Shown here in pieces: positions 34,001 through 45,457 of a DNA stretch of 64,000 bases. Each line of letters opens with the position of its first letter. Position 1 is the first letter of the stretch. The notes beneath the pieces were generated by a model. It did not search any database. It was not told the origin of the DNA and saw only the letters and a program-made list of their open reading frames with translations. Source of the DNA: Zasmidium citrigriseum (lineage: Eukaryota > Ascomycota > Dothideomycetes > Mycosphaerellales > Mycosphaerellaceae); NCBI GenBank assembly GCA_002786025.1, contig NHNW01000014.1, positions 558,001-622,000 on the forward strand, read 5' to 3'. The position numbers and the translations under genes are program-made.

Positions 34001-35721
34001 TCGTTGAAGCAGAGAAAGTACTCCAGCGTCGGAATTTACTCGCTCCTGCCGAACAGAAGGAGGTCAACCAGGCCACGAAGGCATATCTTTGTCCTGAGCC
34101 ATTGCGCATCTCTGCCCTTCCCACACAGGTTGCTACCTCGTGCTTTGTCTGGCCTGCCGTCATCCACCGGTTCGAATCGTATCTCATTAGTATTGAGGGA
34201 TGTACTTCGATTGGCGTTGACTGCGGACCGAACTTTGCTCTGGCGGCGTTCACGAAAGACTCCGACAACCAGGGCGACTACGAATCCGATGAGAGAGTCA
34301 ACTTTCAGCGTGGAATGGGCGAGAACTACGAGCGTCTTGAGTTCATTGGTGACACCTTCCTCAAGACTGCGACCACCCTATCGACCTTCATCCTGAACCC
34401 CAACGAGAACGAGTTTGAGTTTCATGTGCGGCGGATGCAGATGCTCTGCAACAAGAACCTCTTCGAGACAGCTTTGGACCTCAAGCTGTACGAATACATC
34501 CGCAGCATGTCTTTCAACCGTCGATACTGGTATCCTGAAGGACTGAAGCTTCTCGTTGGTACTGGTGTCATCAAGGGCCAGGAGAAGGAGATGTTCCACG
34601 AGGCAAGACAGCATGCCCTTGGCGAGAAGACGATTGCCGACGTCTGCGAAGCACTCATCGGAGCCGCGTTTCTCGCTAACGACAAGCCTGGTGCTTGGGA
34701 GCCCAGTCACTGGGAGAATGCTGTCAAGACTGTCACCACGCTCGTCAGCAGCACTGATCACCAGATGCTGAAGTGGGAAGATTACAAGACGGCGTACGAG
34801 AAGCCGGCGTATCAGACCGGGGACGTCACAGCAGTCCAGCGAGATCTGGCTGAGAAGGTAGAGCGCGAGCATCCTTACCATTTCACCTACCCACGTCTTC
34901 TCTACTCCGCCTTCGTTCACCCATCGATGCCATTCATCTACGAAAAGGTGCCCAACTACCAGCGACTGGAGTTTCTGGGGGATGCTCTTCTGGACATGGC
35001 CTCGATCACCTACCTCTTCTACAAGTACCCAGACAAGGACCCGCAATGGCTCACCGAGCACAAGATGGCAATGGTCTCAAACAAGTTCCTCGGAGCACTC
35101 TGCGTTAACATCGGCTTCCACAAGCACCTCCGCCACCACCACGCAAAACTCCAGCACCAGATCCAAGACTACGCCACCGAACTCATCGAGGCTAGACGCC
35201 TGGCGGGCGAGGGCGTGGATTACTGGACCACCGTCTCCGACCCGCCAAAGTGCCTCCCAGATATCGTCGAGGCCTACGTCGGCGCCATGTTCATCGACAG
35301 CGACTTCGACTACCGCGTGGTGCAGAACTTCTTCGACATGCACATCAAGCCGTACTTCCTCGACATGACGATCTACGATACGTACGCCAACAATCACCCT
35401 TGCACGCATCTGCATAACCTCTTGCAGACGACGTTCGGATGCTGCGATTACCGTTTGATGGCGAAGGAGCTGCCGAGTGTGGATGGAGTCACGGAGCGGA
35501 AGGATGTGGTTGCTGTTGTGATGGTCCACGACAAGATCATTGCGCATAGCAAGGGGAAGAGTGGCCGGTACGCGCGGTTGAGGGCGGCGAATGGAGCGCT
35601 GGAGACGCTGGATGGTCTGGCGCCTTTTGAGTTCCGGGCGAGGTTTGGGTGTGACTGTAAGGTGGATGAGGAAGATGGGAAGGTTGAGGGTACGGGATTG
35701 GGTGAGGATTGTGCGGTCTGA
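31092..35721 (+). CDS. DCL1: Dicer-like endoribonuclease 1
   Basis: Two exons, 31092-31816 and 31866-35721 (49-bp intron with TACTAAT branch site), 1526 residues. Order of domains: DExD/H helicase with LDTGSGKT (about 116-123) and DEAHH (about 229-233), FGMTASP, helicase C-terminal part with EEGLDVPDCNLVIRFD and QSRGRARN (about 510-550), Dicer dimerisation domain (about 610-700), RNase III a with ERLEFIGD (about 1061), RNase III b with QRLEFLGDALLD (about 1272), and a C-terminal dsRNA-binding region ending in EFRARFGCDC. Both RNase III domains keep their acidic catalytic residues. I see no clear PAZ domain, as is usual in fungal DCL1. It would cut dsRNA for quelling and antiviral or transposon silencing. 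Start taken at ATG 31092; the frame is open further upstream only from non-ATG codons. Confidence 0.95.
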
Positions 35722-38007
35722 GAAAGGATAGAGAGGGCGTTCCTGCCTGCTGCGGTGGGTATCACGGGCGACGACATCACGACTAGAATAGATTCCGGAT
35801 AGAAAAGAGGGAGCCCTAAGTTACTGGCTCTGACCTTGAAATAGAACAAGCATTGCATATACATACAAGTTCCAAGTCTCGAGTGAGGTATAGATAAGGC
35901 GAGGAGAGAATCAACGACCTTGGTTCGGATGGCTCTGCCGTACCATGTTTTGCAGCGCACTCCAGTGGCATACGGAGAAGCTTTAGAACTGATGTCTCAA
36001 TTCGCAGGGGTCATATAGCAGGGGACTGTGCAAGGTTGGGGCGAGTTGATCCCGCACTTGCTCGGTCGACGCCATTGCTGTGACGGCCAGGGGAGAAGAT
36101 GGGGCAGAGAGGAGCTCTGCTTCTCCGGAAAGGTCGAACTCTTGCTTTTGTGACGAATCGTATTGAGGTGTCTTGCCTGTAGCAGTCTGAGACAACTGAT
36201 GCTTTGGTAGCGCGATGGCGGCGATGCACGAGGGGAGGGGATGTCGTCTGATTTGGCTTTTTGAAGTTGACATGGATGTCTGCTTCGGTATAGGGTGTTG
36301 CTTTGGGAGCTCATCCTTGTTGCCGACGATCTTGACGGCTCCTTTGACAGTCCTTGTGGAGAGTGCGTGGGGGAGGAAGTGAAGCGAGAGAGTGGTGCTG
36401 CTCGAGCATGTGAGCTTTGTTTCGAACCAATTACTCCAGGCCATCTTCTCGATGTTGCCTGTTTGGTCAAAGAAGTTGATAATTGGAAAATGTGTACCTT
36501 CCGAAGATCTGCAGTAGGAACGTAGGGACTCGTCGACGCTACGCAATGCCGACCGTATTCATTCCCACCGAAGGCGGTGTCCAGATCCTAGACGCATGGT
36601 TTTGAGCATGTGAGGTGTAGTCCGTTTGATCTTCCCGCTCCCTCGGCTTCTTCCAGATGTGGCGTACAATAGTGTAGAGTTGATGAGGAGGATCCCGTGC
36701 GGGATATCCGATCCTCCAGCAACGCCCCTCGCTCGCATGGAGAGACTGTTCATCAGTCTAGTCCATGGGGAAAGGGCCGAAACGAAATGGATTTGTTTTG
36801 AGGAACATGTGAAAGTACGACGATCGGTTCGAGGAAGAAACCGAGAGTTTGCGTTTCACAGTTATGTGGCTGCAGGTTGCTGGGGTCTTCTGGACAAGAC
36901 GTCGATCTCTCATCTGCTGGGTACTTCGAGGGGTTTGAAGTCGCTCGCATTTCTTCCGAGTCCGTGCCTCAAAATCTCCATGTTTGATGTGGCTGTTGGA
37001 GGTTCTCAGCTCGGTGGAATAGGAGACTGCAGGATCGAAAGGAGGAATCAGCATCCCTTGGACGTGCTGTCGCTCACCATCTATGAATAAACGTCAGGCA
37101 TCCTCCAACAATCCCAGTTAGTGAAATGAAATAGCACTGATAGAAGGACTTCGTTCCTTCTCTGCTTATCGGCACACAGCTCCTTCAAGCAGGTGCCTTG
37201 CAGACGCCCCTGGTCCTGGGGAGCTTGGAAGGCTTGAGGCTGAGGCTGCAGACGGGAGATGGGTCCGACGAGTGGGATGCATGGTTTTGAGTTGCGCGGG
37301 ATCAGAGTACCGGCGGTTCATGACGAGCAACGGCAGCTGTCACTCTGTAACCGTCAACGGGGTGCTTACCCCGGAGGTCGGAGAGGTCTTATCCTGTGCC
37401 GCAATATCACGAAGTTTCAGGGAAGAGGTGAGGTGTGAACGAGCGGGAGAGTGCGTGGAGGGGCCTATTCGCTAGGCGGCGGCGACATGGGAGTATGCAG
37501 TGATGGATGGAGCAGCATCGGGAGGCGCAGAGAAGCTCGAGGTGAATGAGCTCAGGCTTGGCAGGCAAGGCGGAGGAGCGTCTGGTCTCGCCTCGCAGAT
37601 GCAAAGGATGCCGTTCTTATCGCACCCAATCCACCAATGGCCGTCAAGCGGCTTTTCCTTCAGTCAATCCTGCGCATAATCCACAATATCGGCCGGCTCG
37701 AGTGCAGTTGTGCGCGTGCGTGCGGCAAGGACAAACAAATGGAGGTGTGCTTGTACGAGAGCTGGGATGGGGTGGCAGCTGGTCAGCCGGTTCCACGAAA
37801 TTGGCCGCCCAGCAGAGAAGAAGCAGCGTTGCTATCTCTCCACTGCTAGCACCGGAATATAATTGTTGTATTCAGCAGGACCGCTCGCGTGCCTTTGCCC
37901 TTCATCAAGCTTTACTTTATCAACGGCTGCAGGATGGAGAATAAGCGCTAGCACCCGACCTGTGGCTCGGATCTCGCCCTGGGAAGCACCTCGCGTGCGT
38001 GGTGATT
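35722..38007. other. 2.3-kb intergenic region without supported gene
   Basis: Between DCL1 and TSC1. Open frames of 60-190 codons overlap on both strands (35983-36546 minus, 36626-37090 plus, 37546-37944 plus), with low-complexity or unlikely composition and no family resemblance. It may contain the long promoter/leader of TSC1 or a small unrecognised gene. Confidence 0.45.
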
Positions 38008-41000
38008 ATGGCTTCGTCGAGTACAAGGTGAGAGCTGTCCCAATGTCTTCCTCTGCCCCATGCTGCTGCTGTCGCTACTCCCTCCTCCATGTCCATCCAA
38101 GGCCGAGGCAGAAGTCCGCTTGCTTACGACCACGGCCATAGGACCATTAAAGATGTCACCAAAGCCCTCCAGTCCCACTTCACAGGGTCCAAGATCCCTT
38201 TGTCCCTACCTTCCGAGAGCCGGCGTATGCTCCAGGCCTTTATCGATGAGCACGATGGGAGGATAGACTTCGACGAGGCTGCCAAGGCCAATCAAGAGCT
38301 GAAGCACTTTTGGGATCGATATGTTGGCACGAGCTCGCAGAAGCTCGGGGCTTTTGTAGGAGTGTTGAAAGAGCTGCGGCCGGCGATCGTTAACGATGAG
38401 GATCTTTTGGAGTGGTATCATTTGGCAGGAAAGCCGGTGATATGTGCGGCGTCATACAAGAAGGCAGCACTAGAAGATGCGCACGAGTTTGTTACGAGTA
38501 TCATGGTTTACGATGACGACGAGCAAGATGCCAAACAACGACAGAAGACATCAACACGGGTATGCAACGATCTGCTGGGCATTTACATTGCACGTACAAG
38601 AGGAATTGGCGAGCACGACGAATTCGTGGCTCCGGATAATGCACAGATCGCGAAGCAGGTGGAGGGTGTGCTGGTGGCTTTTGGGAAGAAGATGCCCAAG
38701 CAGCTCTTCAACAGCCTGGACGATCTCATTCTGCGGGAGGATACGCGGTTGCAAGGCCTGACGCTTCTCAGCGCATTCCTCCAGCATCAGGCGCCGCATC
38801 TTTACCTGGTCGACCAAACCTCCCTAGTGGATAACCTGCTGAAATGCCTCATGAACGACACCTCCACGACCATCCTCTCCGTGGCGCTGAAGTCCTTGAT
38901 CATGCTGTTCCCTCACATTCCGCACGCCCTGAGCCCTCGACTCCCCCGACTATTCCTCATCTACAGCAGACTCCTTTGCTGGGAGAAATTCAGCCCGCTC
39001 AGCACCGAAGCACAGAAAAGTCTGGTGACCGACGATCGAGTGGCTGCCGATGATGAGGATTTTGGCGATGTTGGAATAGATCCCACGTGGGAGAAGGCAC
39101 GGCCAAAGGAAGGAGTGGTCGAACCCGCGACGCCGGAAATCATGACCTACTTCACCTACCTTTACGGCCTATATCCTCTCAACTTCATGAGCTACATTCG
39201 AAAACCGCGACGATTCCTCAAGAACGTGGACTTTCCTGGTGCGGACGATTTTGACCTCGATCAGGCAGTGATTCGAAGCAGGAGCGACCAATTCCGGCAG
39301 GTGCACCTTCTTCACCCGAACTTTTACAACTTGACTGTCGAGGAGGAGTTGATCGATCCCAAATGGCCAAAGATGGACCCAGCGGATGTGGTTGCTGAGT
39401 GTCATAGCTTGGCCATGAACACCAAGCCAGCGTTGCTGAGCCCAGGACCACCACCCACCAGCCGACTACCAGACTTACCTCCTCTGCCCCCGATTCCCTC
39501 GAGTAACAATGGTTCAGTCTCGCCTGCAATCAGTCACACTAGCTTTCGCTCTGGACATAGCTGGCGAGACACCCAGTCAACAGCTGTTGGCGGTTTCGAT
39601 GGAGAGAGTCCAGTGCTTGGGCCAATGGATGACAAGCAGGATCACATGCGTCCTAGCACGGCGCCTGGTAGATCTGCCATGTCGCCAATGCTCGAAGATT
39701 TTCCAATGCCAGCAGGCCCTTACTTCTCACCTCCAACCAGCAAAGATGCGCGAGAGCCGACGAACAACCTGGAGTACCTGCAGCAGAAGCTCACAGCGTT
39801 GCAAAACGATCTGAGCTTCGAACGCTGGCACAAGGCGCAGTACTCTCAACACATCGGGCAGCTCATGAGGAAGAATGTCAAGGATGCTACAGTAGAAGCC
39901 GAGACGCTGAACCTCATCAACGCCAACAGAGCTCTGAAACAGCAGCTGGAGCAAGTTCGCAGTGCACGAGAAGCAACCATCAAGGATTCGAATCTCACCC
40001 GGAAGCAGGCCAGCAATCTCGAATCGAATATGACGGAGCGATTCAACAAGTTGAAAAAGGAGCAGGAGACGTGGGCCGCGGATGCTGATGAGCTCAAGAG
40101 ATTACGAGCGGAGATGAAGCATTATCGTGATCTGTTATCGACTGCGGAAGCGCGAGAACTGAACAAGTCGCACGAGGTTGAGATGATGAAGCGTGACATG
40201 GAGCAATTGCAGAAGCTTCAAGCCAGATTGAAAGAAGCGCAGACCCGGATCCGCGAATACGAATACCGCGAGTTCGACTTCGAGCAGGCCAAGAGGGAGC
40301 AAGAATTGTTGCAGAGCGAGAAAGAGACCTTGCAGATGAGGCTTCAACGTCAAGAGCAGGATCGCGAACGGACCAAGAAGATGTACGCCGAGAGAATTGC
40401 AGAGCTTGAGGCACAGCGTGAGTTGGGGACGCCTCACGAACATCGACCTCCGACAGCTTTGTCTATGGACAACCACGCAACACACCAAGCGCTTCTGGAT
40501 ACTCAAGCAAAGCTAGCACAGCTGAAGAAGGCACACTCTCGACTACTGGAGCGCTTCACAGATCTGGAGATGGAGTACCAGTCCTGCAAAAACCAGCTGG
40601 AATCACTACAAGGCTACGGCGGCGACGCAAGCCGCAACGGCAGTGTAGGAGGCTACAGCGACCGAACACCAGACGCCATGAGTGGCGGACTCGGCTATCG
40701 CGGGGGCGTAATCGAGAGCGTATACGATGTAGCCAGCGAGTACGGCGTGCCTTCCGAAAGCGGCTTCACGAGCGTGAGCCAGAGCGATCCGACGCCGAGA
40801 CGATATCAGGACCGGAACAATCTTCCCGTTTCGCCCATTTCTCCGCCGAGAAGCGAGGCCACCTTCAACTCTTCTGCGGGTTTGACCTGGAAGCCTCCAT
40901 CTACTGCGCATAGTAGTGCTCGGTCGTATCAGTCGAGTGTTGCGCCGCAGGGGTACAATCCTACTGCGCCTTTGGCCGCGGATGAGAGGAGTGTTGTTAG

Positions 41001-41252
41001 TGGGCAGAGTGGTGGGAGTGGAGGGGAGAAGTCGGGGAAGCCGAAGATTGCGGCGAATAGTGAGGTGAGGGTGTATGGCAGAGGTGAGTAATCATTATGC
41101 TGTATTCGTGAACGATACTAACAAGTCGTCTAGGTGGCGCGCAAAATATCAAGATGAAGCCCAAGGAGAAAGAGCAGGCGAAAGCCGAGAAGACCAAATC
41201 TGGAGGTGGCGGAGGATTAAAATCTCTGAAAGGATTTGCGGGACTGAAATGA
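38008..41252 (+). CDS. TSC1: TSC1/hamartin homologue
   Basis: Preferred model has three exons: 38008-38027, 38142-41083 and 41134-41252, giving 1026 residues. Exon 1 encodes only MASSST plus part of Arg; the 114-bp intron has a GCTTACG branch site and the join yields MASSSTRTIKDVTKALQ, which resembles the usual N-terminus. An unspliced start at ATG 38089 would give 1037 residues. Hamartin is the scaffold of the TSC complex, which restrains Rheb and thereby TORC1. The helical hamartin domain occupies about residues 10-390, then a Pro/Ser-rich linker, and a long coiled coil at about 545-835 that would bind TSC2. The tail is Ser/Gly rich and ends with a Lys-rich exon 3 (GLKSLKGFAGLK). Confidence 0.9.
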
Positions 41253-41573
41253 TAATGGATAATGAGTGTTGGGAAAAGTTGGGTGTCATCAAAAAGGAAA
41301 GGGTGTATGCTTTTGGGTGGTACTTCTTGATACCCTTGTACGGAAGAGCCTGGACGTTTTGGGTGTTCATTTCCTTCCACAATGAGAATTGCTTGCTGAA
41401 TGCTTGGCAGGCCTCTTTCCATGTCCCCCGACCTGTTGTCATCCTGGGTCGGCCAAAAGACTTGTTACCGGCATCTCCAAGACTCCGAGCCGCTCCATGG
41501 CAATGCGACCTCTCAAAGTATATTGAGATCAGTGCAACAACTTGGAGATGCCACGCCGGAACTCGACAAAACT

Positions 41574-42239
41574 CTATGGCCGACCGAGCACGACGCTCTG
41601 TCCTATCCTGGGTACGTGATGTGAGTCCGCGGGCACAGACAGCCATTGCGCCTCCGCCGCCATCAACAAATCCATGGCCTCGCCCAAAGTGGGGTTCTCC
41701 AGCAGATCAACACCCACCGACCGCTCGTACCACGAGACCATCGGCCGATGCTCCCCGCGATAGTCTTCTCCCATGTGGTACTTCTTGGCCGTGTACATTC
41801 TCACGCTCGAGACGGGAAACGAGACATGCCACTCATGCGTCCGCAGCTCGCGCCAGGATCCCGTGGGTGGCTTCTCTGCCGTCGGGAGGTTCTCGCCACC
41901 ATAGCCGATGAAGTCGAAGTTGATGCTGTATCTCTGGCGCTTCTTGCTCGGCGCGTGCTCGATTCGGATTTTGAAGCCGTAGCCTTCGGGAGTGCTGATC
42001 GTCCTGCGGAGTACGGAGCGGTTTTCGTTCTTGTAGCTGGCTTTGCTGGACTCGGCGGGAGATGGCTTGGGTTTGGCGGTGAAGGGGAGGCGTTGGAGGC
42101 GGGAGGAGTCGGCGATTGTGGCGCGGAAGGTCTTGCACACGCGCTTGCTTAGGAGGAGCGTTTTGGGATCGAGGAAGAGCAGAATTGCTTCCGTCAACTC
42201 TGTTATTGCGAAAACCTTCTCCGCGGCGGTGGGTGCCAT
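41574..42239 (-). CDS. F-box-like protein, cluster member 1
   Basis: Intronless, 221 residues from ATG 42239. N-terminal 45 residues form an F-box-like helix bundle (ITELTEAILLFLDPKTLLLSKRVCKTFRATI). Further features shared with its neighbours are a TPEGYGF strand, a TGSWRELRTH motif and a TLGEAMDLLM motif near the C-terminus. F-box proteins bind Skp1 and recruit substrates to SCF ubiquitin ligases; in this fungal family that role is assumed, since the F-box is divergent and no known substrate domain follows. First of five adjacent copies on this strand; a shared upstream motif lies 208 bp before the ATG. Confidence 0.8.
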   Translation of the reverse strand: MAPTAAEKVFAITELTEAILLFLDPKTLLLSKRVCKTFRATIADSSRLQRLPFTAKPKPSPAESSKASYKNENRSVLRRTISTPEGYGFKIRIEHAPSKKRQRYSINFDFIGYGGENLPTAEKPPTGSWRELRTHEWHVSFPVSSVRMYTAKKYHMGEDYRGEHRPMVSWYERSVGVDLLENPTLGEAMDLLMAAEAQWLSVPADSHHVPRIGQSVVLGRP

Positions 42240-42572
42240 GGTAGGTCTGGGAATGGAGTATGTCAGCCAATCTTTGGAGCCCTAAAAGATCGAGACTTCC
42301 GTCGAGAAGGAGCCTACCTCTCTGATCTCTTCGTCGACGGGGTTGTTGGGAAGTCGAGTGGTGGAGTGGTGTGCGTCGACGGCTGTCATGGAGTGGGGAG
42401 AGGAGGGAAGAAATAAGAGGTGCGAGAAGCGGCTAGCGGTCCGAGTCTTGGCATTCATGTGAAAGTCAAACCCTGGCTAACGTCCTCCTCTCTAGTCCTC
42501 AAAGACGACGTTGCATACAAAATCTTCCGCCCAATACACACACCCTTTTCAATGTGCTCATCTCAGCCTTCC
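42240..42572. other. Intergenic region between F-box copies 1 and 2
   Basis: 333 bp, the promoter of copy 1. Contains the shared CTTGGCA..CATGTG motif at 42447-42466 and nothing coding. Confidence 0.55.
42447..42466 (-). promoter_or_regulatory. Shared F-box-family upstream motif (copy 1)
   Basis: Plus strand reads CTTGGCATTCATGTGAAAGT, 208 bp upstream of ATG 42239. Near-identical words precede the other family members. Confidence 0.65.
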
Positions 42573-43202
42573 TCAGAGCCTGCGGCTGGGCGTTGTCCAG
42601 ATATTGGTATAGTAAACCGAGTCAACTCCCATCACCAAATCCAGCACCTCGCCCAAAGTCGGATTGTCAAGGTCCACCACCACAGACCGTCTATACAATG
42701 GTACCTTTCCTCCACGGGGCCGAGCCCCCTCCGTCGTCGCTCTCACGCACCTCACGGGCAATCGGACGTGCGACTTGAACATGCGCATTTGCCGCCACGA
42801 TCCCGTGGCTGGCTTGCCCGCCGTCGGCGATCTAGGGCTGTTGAAGGTGAAGCTGATGCTGTAGCTTGGCTCGATGGCTTTGGAACTGAGCGGCTCGCGG
42901 AAGACGAAAATGCGGAATTGGTAGTTTTCCGGTGTGGCGATGAGTCGTTCGCTGACGAACGGGTTGCTGTCGAGGTACCAGGGTTTGCTGTGCGAAGTGG
43001 TATCTTGCTTGGGGATGAGAGAGGATGGGAGGTCGAGAAAGAGTCTGCGCTGTATGGGCTTCGAGGCGGCGATGGTAGCGGCAAAGGTCTTGTTCACTCG
43101 CTTGGAGAAGAGCAGCGTTTTCAGGTCGATGGCGTCGTCGAGCAAAATGATTTCTGCCAATTCCGGTACGCCGAAGCATTTCTCTGCAGCGTTGGTTGCC
43201 AT
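42573..43202 (-). CDS. F-box-like protein, cluster member 2
   Basis: Intronless, 209 residues from ATG 43202; the frame is open 153 bp further upstream but that part is Pro/His-rich leader. F-box-like start VPELAEIILLDDAIDLKTLLFSKRVNKTFAATI, with an extra short loop (DDAID) not seen in siblings. Also carries ATPENYQF, ATGSWRQMRMF and TLGEVLDLVM. Same family, orientation and presumed SCF role as member 1. Confidence 0.8.
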   Translation of the reverse strand: MATNAAEKCFGVPELAEIILLDDAIDLKTLLFSKRVNKTFAATIAASKPIQRRLFLDLPSSLIPKQDTTSHSKPWYLDSNPFVSERLIATPENYQFRIFVFREPLSSKAIEPSYSISFTFNSPRSPTAGKPATGSWRQMRMFKSHVRLPVRCVRATTEGARPRGGKVPLYRRSVVVDLDNPTLGEVLDLVMGVDSVYYTNIWTTPSRRL

Positions 43203-43705
43203 CTTGATAGTTTGATGGTGATGTGGTTGGCGTGGCTTCTTGTTTTGCGGCGGAGAAAGAAGGGCAGGAGCGACGAGCAAGCAAGCGGGAGAAGGAGACA
43301 GGGGTTCGGGTCTTGGCATCATGTGAAAGTGGAAGGCTAATGATCCAAGTAGCATCTACCCTAACTCAGACCTTCGCCACACACTTTATAGATATATAGG
43401 AAGCAGGCCATAGTCTATTCCATCACAACCTTCCAATTCAGGCTCAACCCCAAAAGTACTCAAACAGGAGGCGACCGCCTCCTCACTGCACAATCCACAA
43501 GCTTCTCCACAACCGGCGCTCCTTTTCCCACGGGCATTGACTCGCTGCCCATATTGTGAAGTCGATAAGAACAGTTGCTAATCTCTGCTTAGGCTCGTAG
43601 CATGTGCCGTAGCTCAGTCCCAAGTCTTAATACACTCTGCAGTGAGAAACGCTTGCCAAACTCTGATCAGACCTCGTGCATCTTCCCACGCCGTATAAAT
43701 CTCCT
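43203..43705. other. Intergenic region between F-box copies 2 and 3
   Basis: 503 bp, promoter of copy 2. Contains the shared motif at 43312-43330. No gene is supported. Confidence 0.5.
43312..43330 (-). promoter_or_regulatory. Shared F-box-family upstream motif (copy 2)
   Basis: CTTGGCATCATGTGAAAGT on the plus strand, one T shorter than copy 1, 110 bp upstream of ATG 43202. Confidence 0.65.
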
Positions 43706-44416
43706 CTAATCAAACGGAACGAGCGACACCCTTGGCCGCTTCATGTTCACCCTCCGAGAAGGCCGCGCGAAGTCCCGCAAATGAGAGCTCTTGAGCGACG
43801 TCAATGTATCCAGCATCTCGCCCAAAGTCGCATCCGCCCGATCAAACCCGTGCGCCCAGCTCTGATACCATGCACCCGAGTTCCTTCGATCCTTAGGCTG
43901 TCCCTTAGAGTATCTCTTGACGTCGTGAATGCGGAACTTGAAATGATGCGTGTGCATCTTACGCCAGGAACCGGTAGCTGGTTTCTCTAGCGTCGGCACC
44001 TTGTCGTCATCGAAGGTGAAGATGATGGAGGTCCCACTGAAGCAGGACCATTCTGATTTGACGTTGAATTTGTAGCCCTCGGGAGTGGTGATGGTCTTTG
44101 TAGCGCCGATGACCAATGTGTTCTTGTTTGAGAGCTCGGCGTCCTTGGAGTTCGTGTATTCGATGGCTGGCAGGCTCGGGTCTTGGGCGAAGAAGAGCTT
44201 GCGCTGGAGGTGGGTGGACGAGGCAATGGCGGCGTTGAACTTGAAACGGTCAGTAAATGTCCCGGACATACTGCTGCCTTCCGATTTACGCACATCTTTG
44301 TTCACACGCTGAGACAGCAGCAGTGTTTTCTGGTCCACCTCGAGGAGAATTTGCTCAAGTAATTCTCCAATAGAGAACACTCTCTCCGCTGCACTGGTCT
44401 CCACGCTGGTCTCCAT
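43706..44416 (-). CDS. F-box-like protein, cluster member 3
   Basis: Open frame of 236 residues from ATG 44416. F-box-like IGELLEQILLEVDQKTLLLSQRVNK, then TTPEGYKF, ATGSWRKMHTHHF and ATLGEMLDTL. Compared with siblings, 18 residues interrupt the F-box between RVNKD and FNAAIAS. This 54-bp insert (about 44,265-44,318) starts GTGCGTAA, has an ACTGAC branch-like site and ends CAAG, so it is probably an intron that happens to be in frame and stop-free; splicing would give 218 residues with a normal F-box. Confidence 0.78.
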   Translation of the reverse strand: METSVETSAAERVFSIGELLEQILLEVDQKTLLLSQRVNKDVRKSEGSSMSGTFTDRFKFNAAIASSTHLQRKLFFAQDPSLPAIEYTNSKDAELSNKNTLVIGATKTITTPEGYKFNVKSEWSCFSGTSIIFTFDDDKVPTLEKPATGSWRKMHTHHFKFRIHDVKRYSKGQPKDRRNSGAWYQSWAHGFDRADATLGEMLDTLTSLKSSHLRDFARPSRRVNMKRPRVSLVPFD

Positions 44417-44531
44417 GTCGGCGATCGACTTTCAGCGACGGTGGATTGGGCCAGTGTCTGTTGTGAAGAGGGGAGAGAAGAAATAAACGGGTGTGCGAAA
44501 GCGCACTAGCAAATGAACCAGGGTCCCAGTC

Positions 44532-44551
44532 TTGGCATTCATGTGAAAGCT
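44532..44551 (-). promoter_or_regulatory. Shared F-box-family upstream motif (copy 3)
   Basis: CTTGGCATTCATGTGAAAGC on the plus strand, 116 bp upstream of ATG 44416; 19 of 20 positions equal copy 1. Confidence 0.65.
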
Positions 44552-44677
44552 GATGGCTGACGAGCTACACAAAATCTGCCTTACAGGATAATGCCATCGA
44601 CTTCATTCATACGCTATTTCGAAATACTCTCCGAACCTCTTACCATTGTGAAACGGCAGTGCTCCTGCTGCAGATCA

Positions 44678-45247
44678 TCAATTCGGCTCCACGCCAGGTT
44701 CTCCCACGTACTTCGTGTCCAACGCATTTTGCTCACTCAACCAGTCCCTGGCATCAATCGCAAGATCCAACAATTCTCCCAAAGTCGCATCCTCCCGGTT
44801 TGTCTTTACACAAATCTCCAACTCGTCCTCAACAACAATACCAACTTGCTTGCCATTCTCGCGTAGTAGCCCAGCTTGCATCTTCCTCCACGAGCCTGTG
44901 GCTGGCGCTTCCTTCGTCGGCGAGGCGGCCTCGAAGATGAACAACAGATACTTGTTTTCTGTGACGATGCTGAATTCGTAGTGCTCGGGCGTCTCGATCT
45001 TGTGTGGCTTGAAGAAGACATTGGGGTTTGGTTGCATCGAGGTCGCTGTGTTCGGAGCCGTGGCTGGCTCTGGCTTGCGGTACAGGGCACGCTGCAACTT
45101 GACCGAGGAGGCGATGTTGTCGCGGAATGTCTTCGAGACACGCTCGCAGAGTAGGAGGGTCCTCGGGTCGCACTCAAGCAAAATTGCCTCGAGGAGCTCA
45201 TTGGTGTTGAGTACCTTGTGCATTGCGTCGCTGTCGCCCGGCGCCAT
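44678..45247 (-). CDS. F-box-like protein, cluster member 4
   Basis: Intronless, 189 residues from ATG 45247. F-box-like TNELLEAILLECDPRTLLLCERVSKTFRDNI, then ETPEHYEF, ATGSWRKMQAG and ATLGELLDLAI. The region between F-box and TGSWR is Ala/Pro/Thr rich. Same orientation and presumed function as its neighbours. Confidence 0.8.
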   Translation of the reverse strand: MAPGDSDAMHKVLNTNELLEAILLECDPRTLLLCERVSKTFRDNIASSVKLQRALYRKPEPATAPNTATSMQPNPNVFFKPHKIETPEHYEFSIVTENKYLLFIFEAASPTKEAPATGSWRKMQAGLLRENGKQVGIVVEDELEICVKTNREDATLGELLDLAIDARDWLSEQNALDTKYVGEPGVEPN

Positions 45248-45342
45248 GTTGTTGATGGTGGCGAGTGCTCTGGGCTGAATGACTCGAGGAGCGGGAGGTT
45301 AAGAGGAGGAAGAAAGCAGGAGAAGTGGGACGGTTTTATACC

Positions 45343-45358
45343 CTTGGCATTCACATGA
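45343..45358 (-). promoter_or_regulatory. Shared F-box-family upstream motif (copy 4)
   Basis: CTTGGCATTCACATGA on the plus strand, 96 bp upstream of ATG 45247. The CATGTG core of copies 1-3 is CACATG here. Confidence 0.6.
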
Positions 45359-45457
45359 TCTGCTGAGCCGGCCTTTTAATTGGTGCACCCTGAAAGCAAA
45401 GCAAGTCACTATCCGATCGGCCCTCAACCTCCCACATCGCCTAGTCTCTGGGTTTCC

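Noticed and set aside
35983..36546. 187-codon minus-strand frame near DCL1
   Set aside because: Ser/Pro/Gln-rich with no conserved segment, and overlapping frames are nearly as long; kept only as part of the unannotated gap.
38089..38141. TSC1 start at ATG 38089
   Set aside because: It gives an N-terminus unlike hamartin; a short upstream exon (38008-38027) joined at 38142 fits better. Not excluded.
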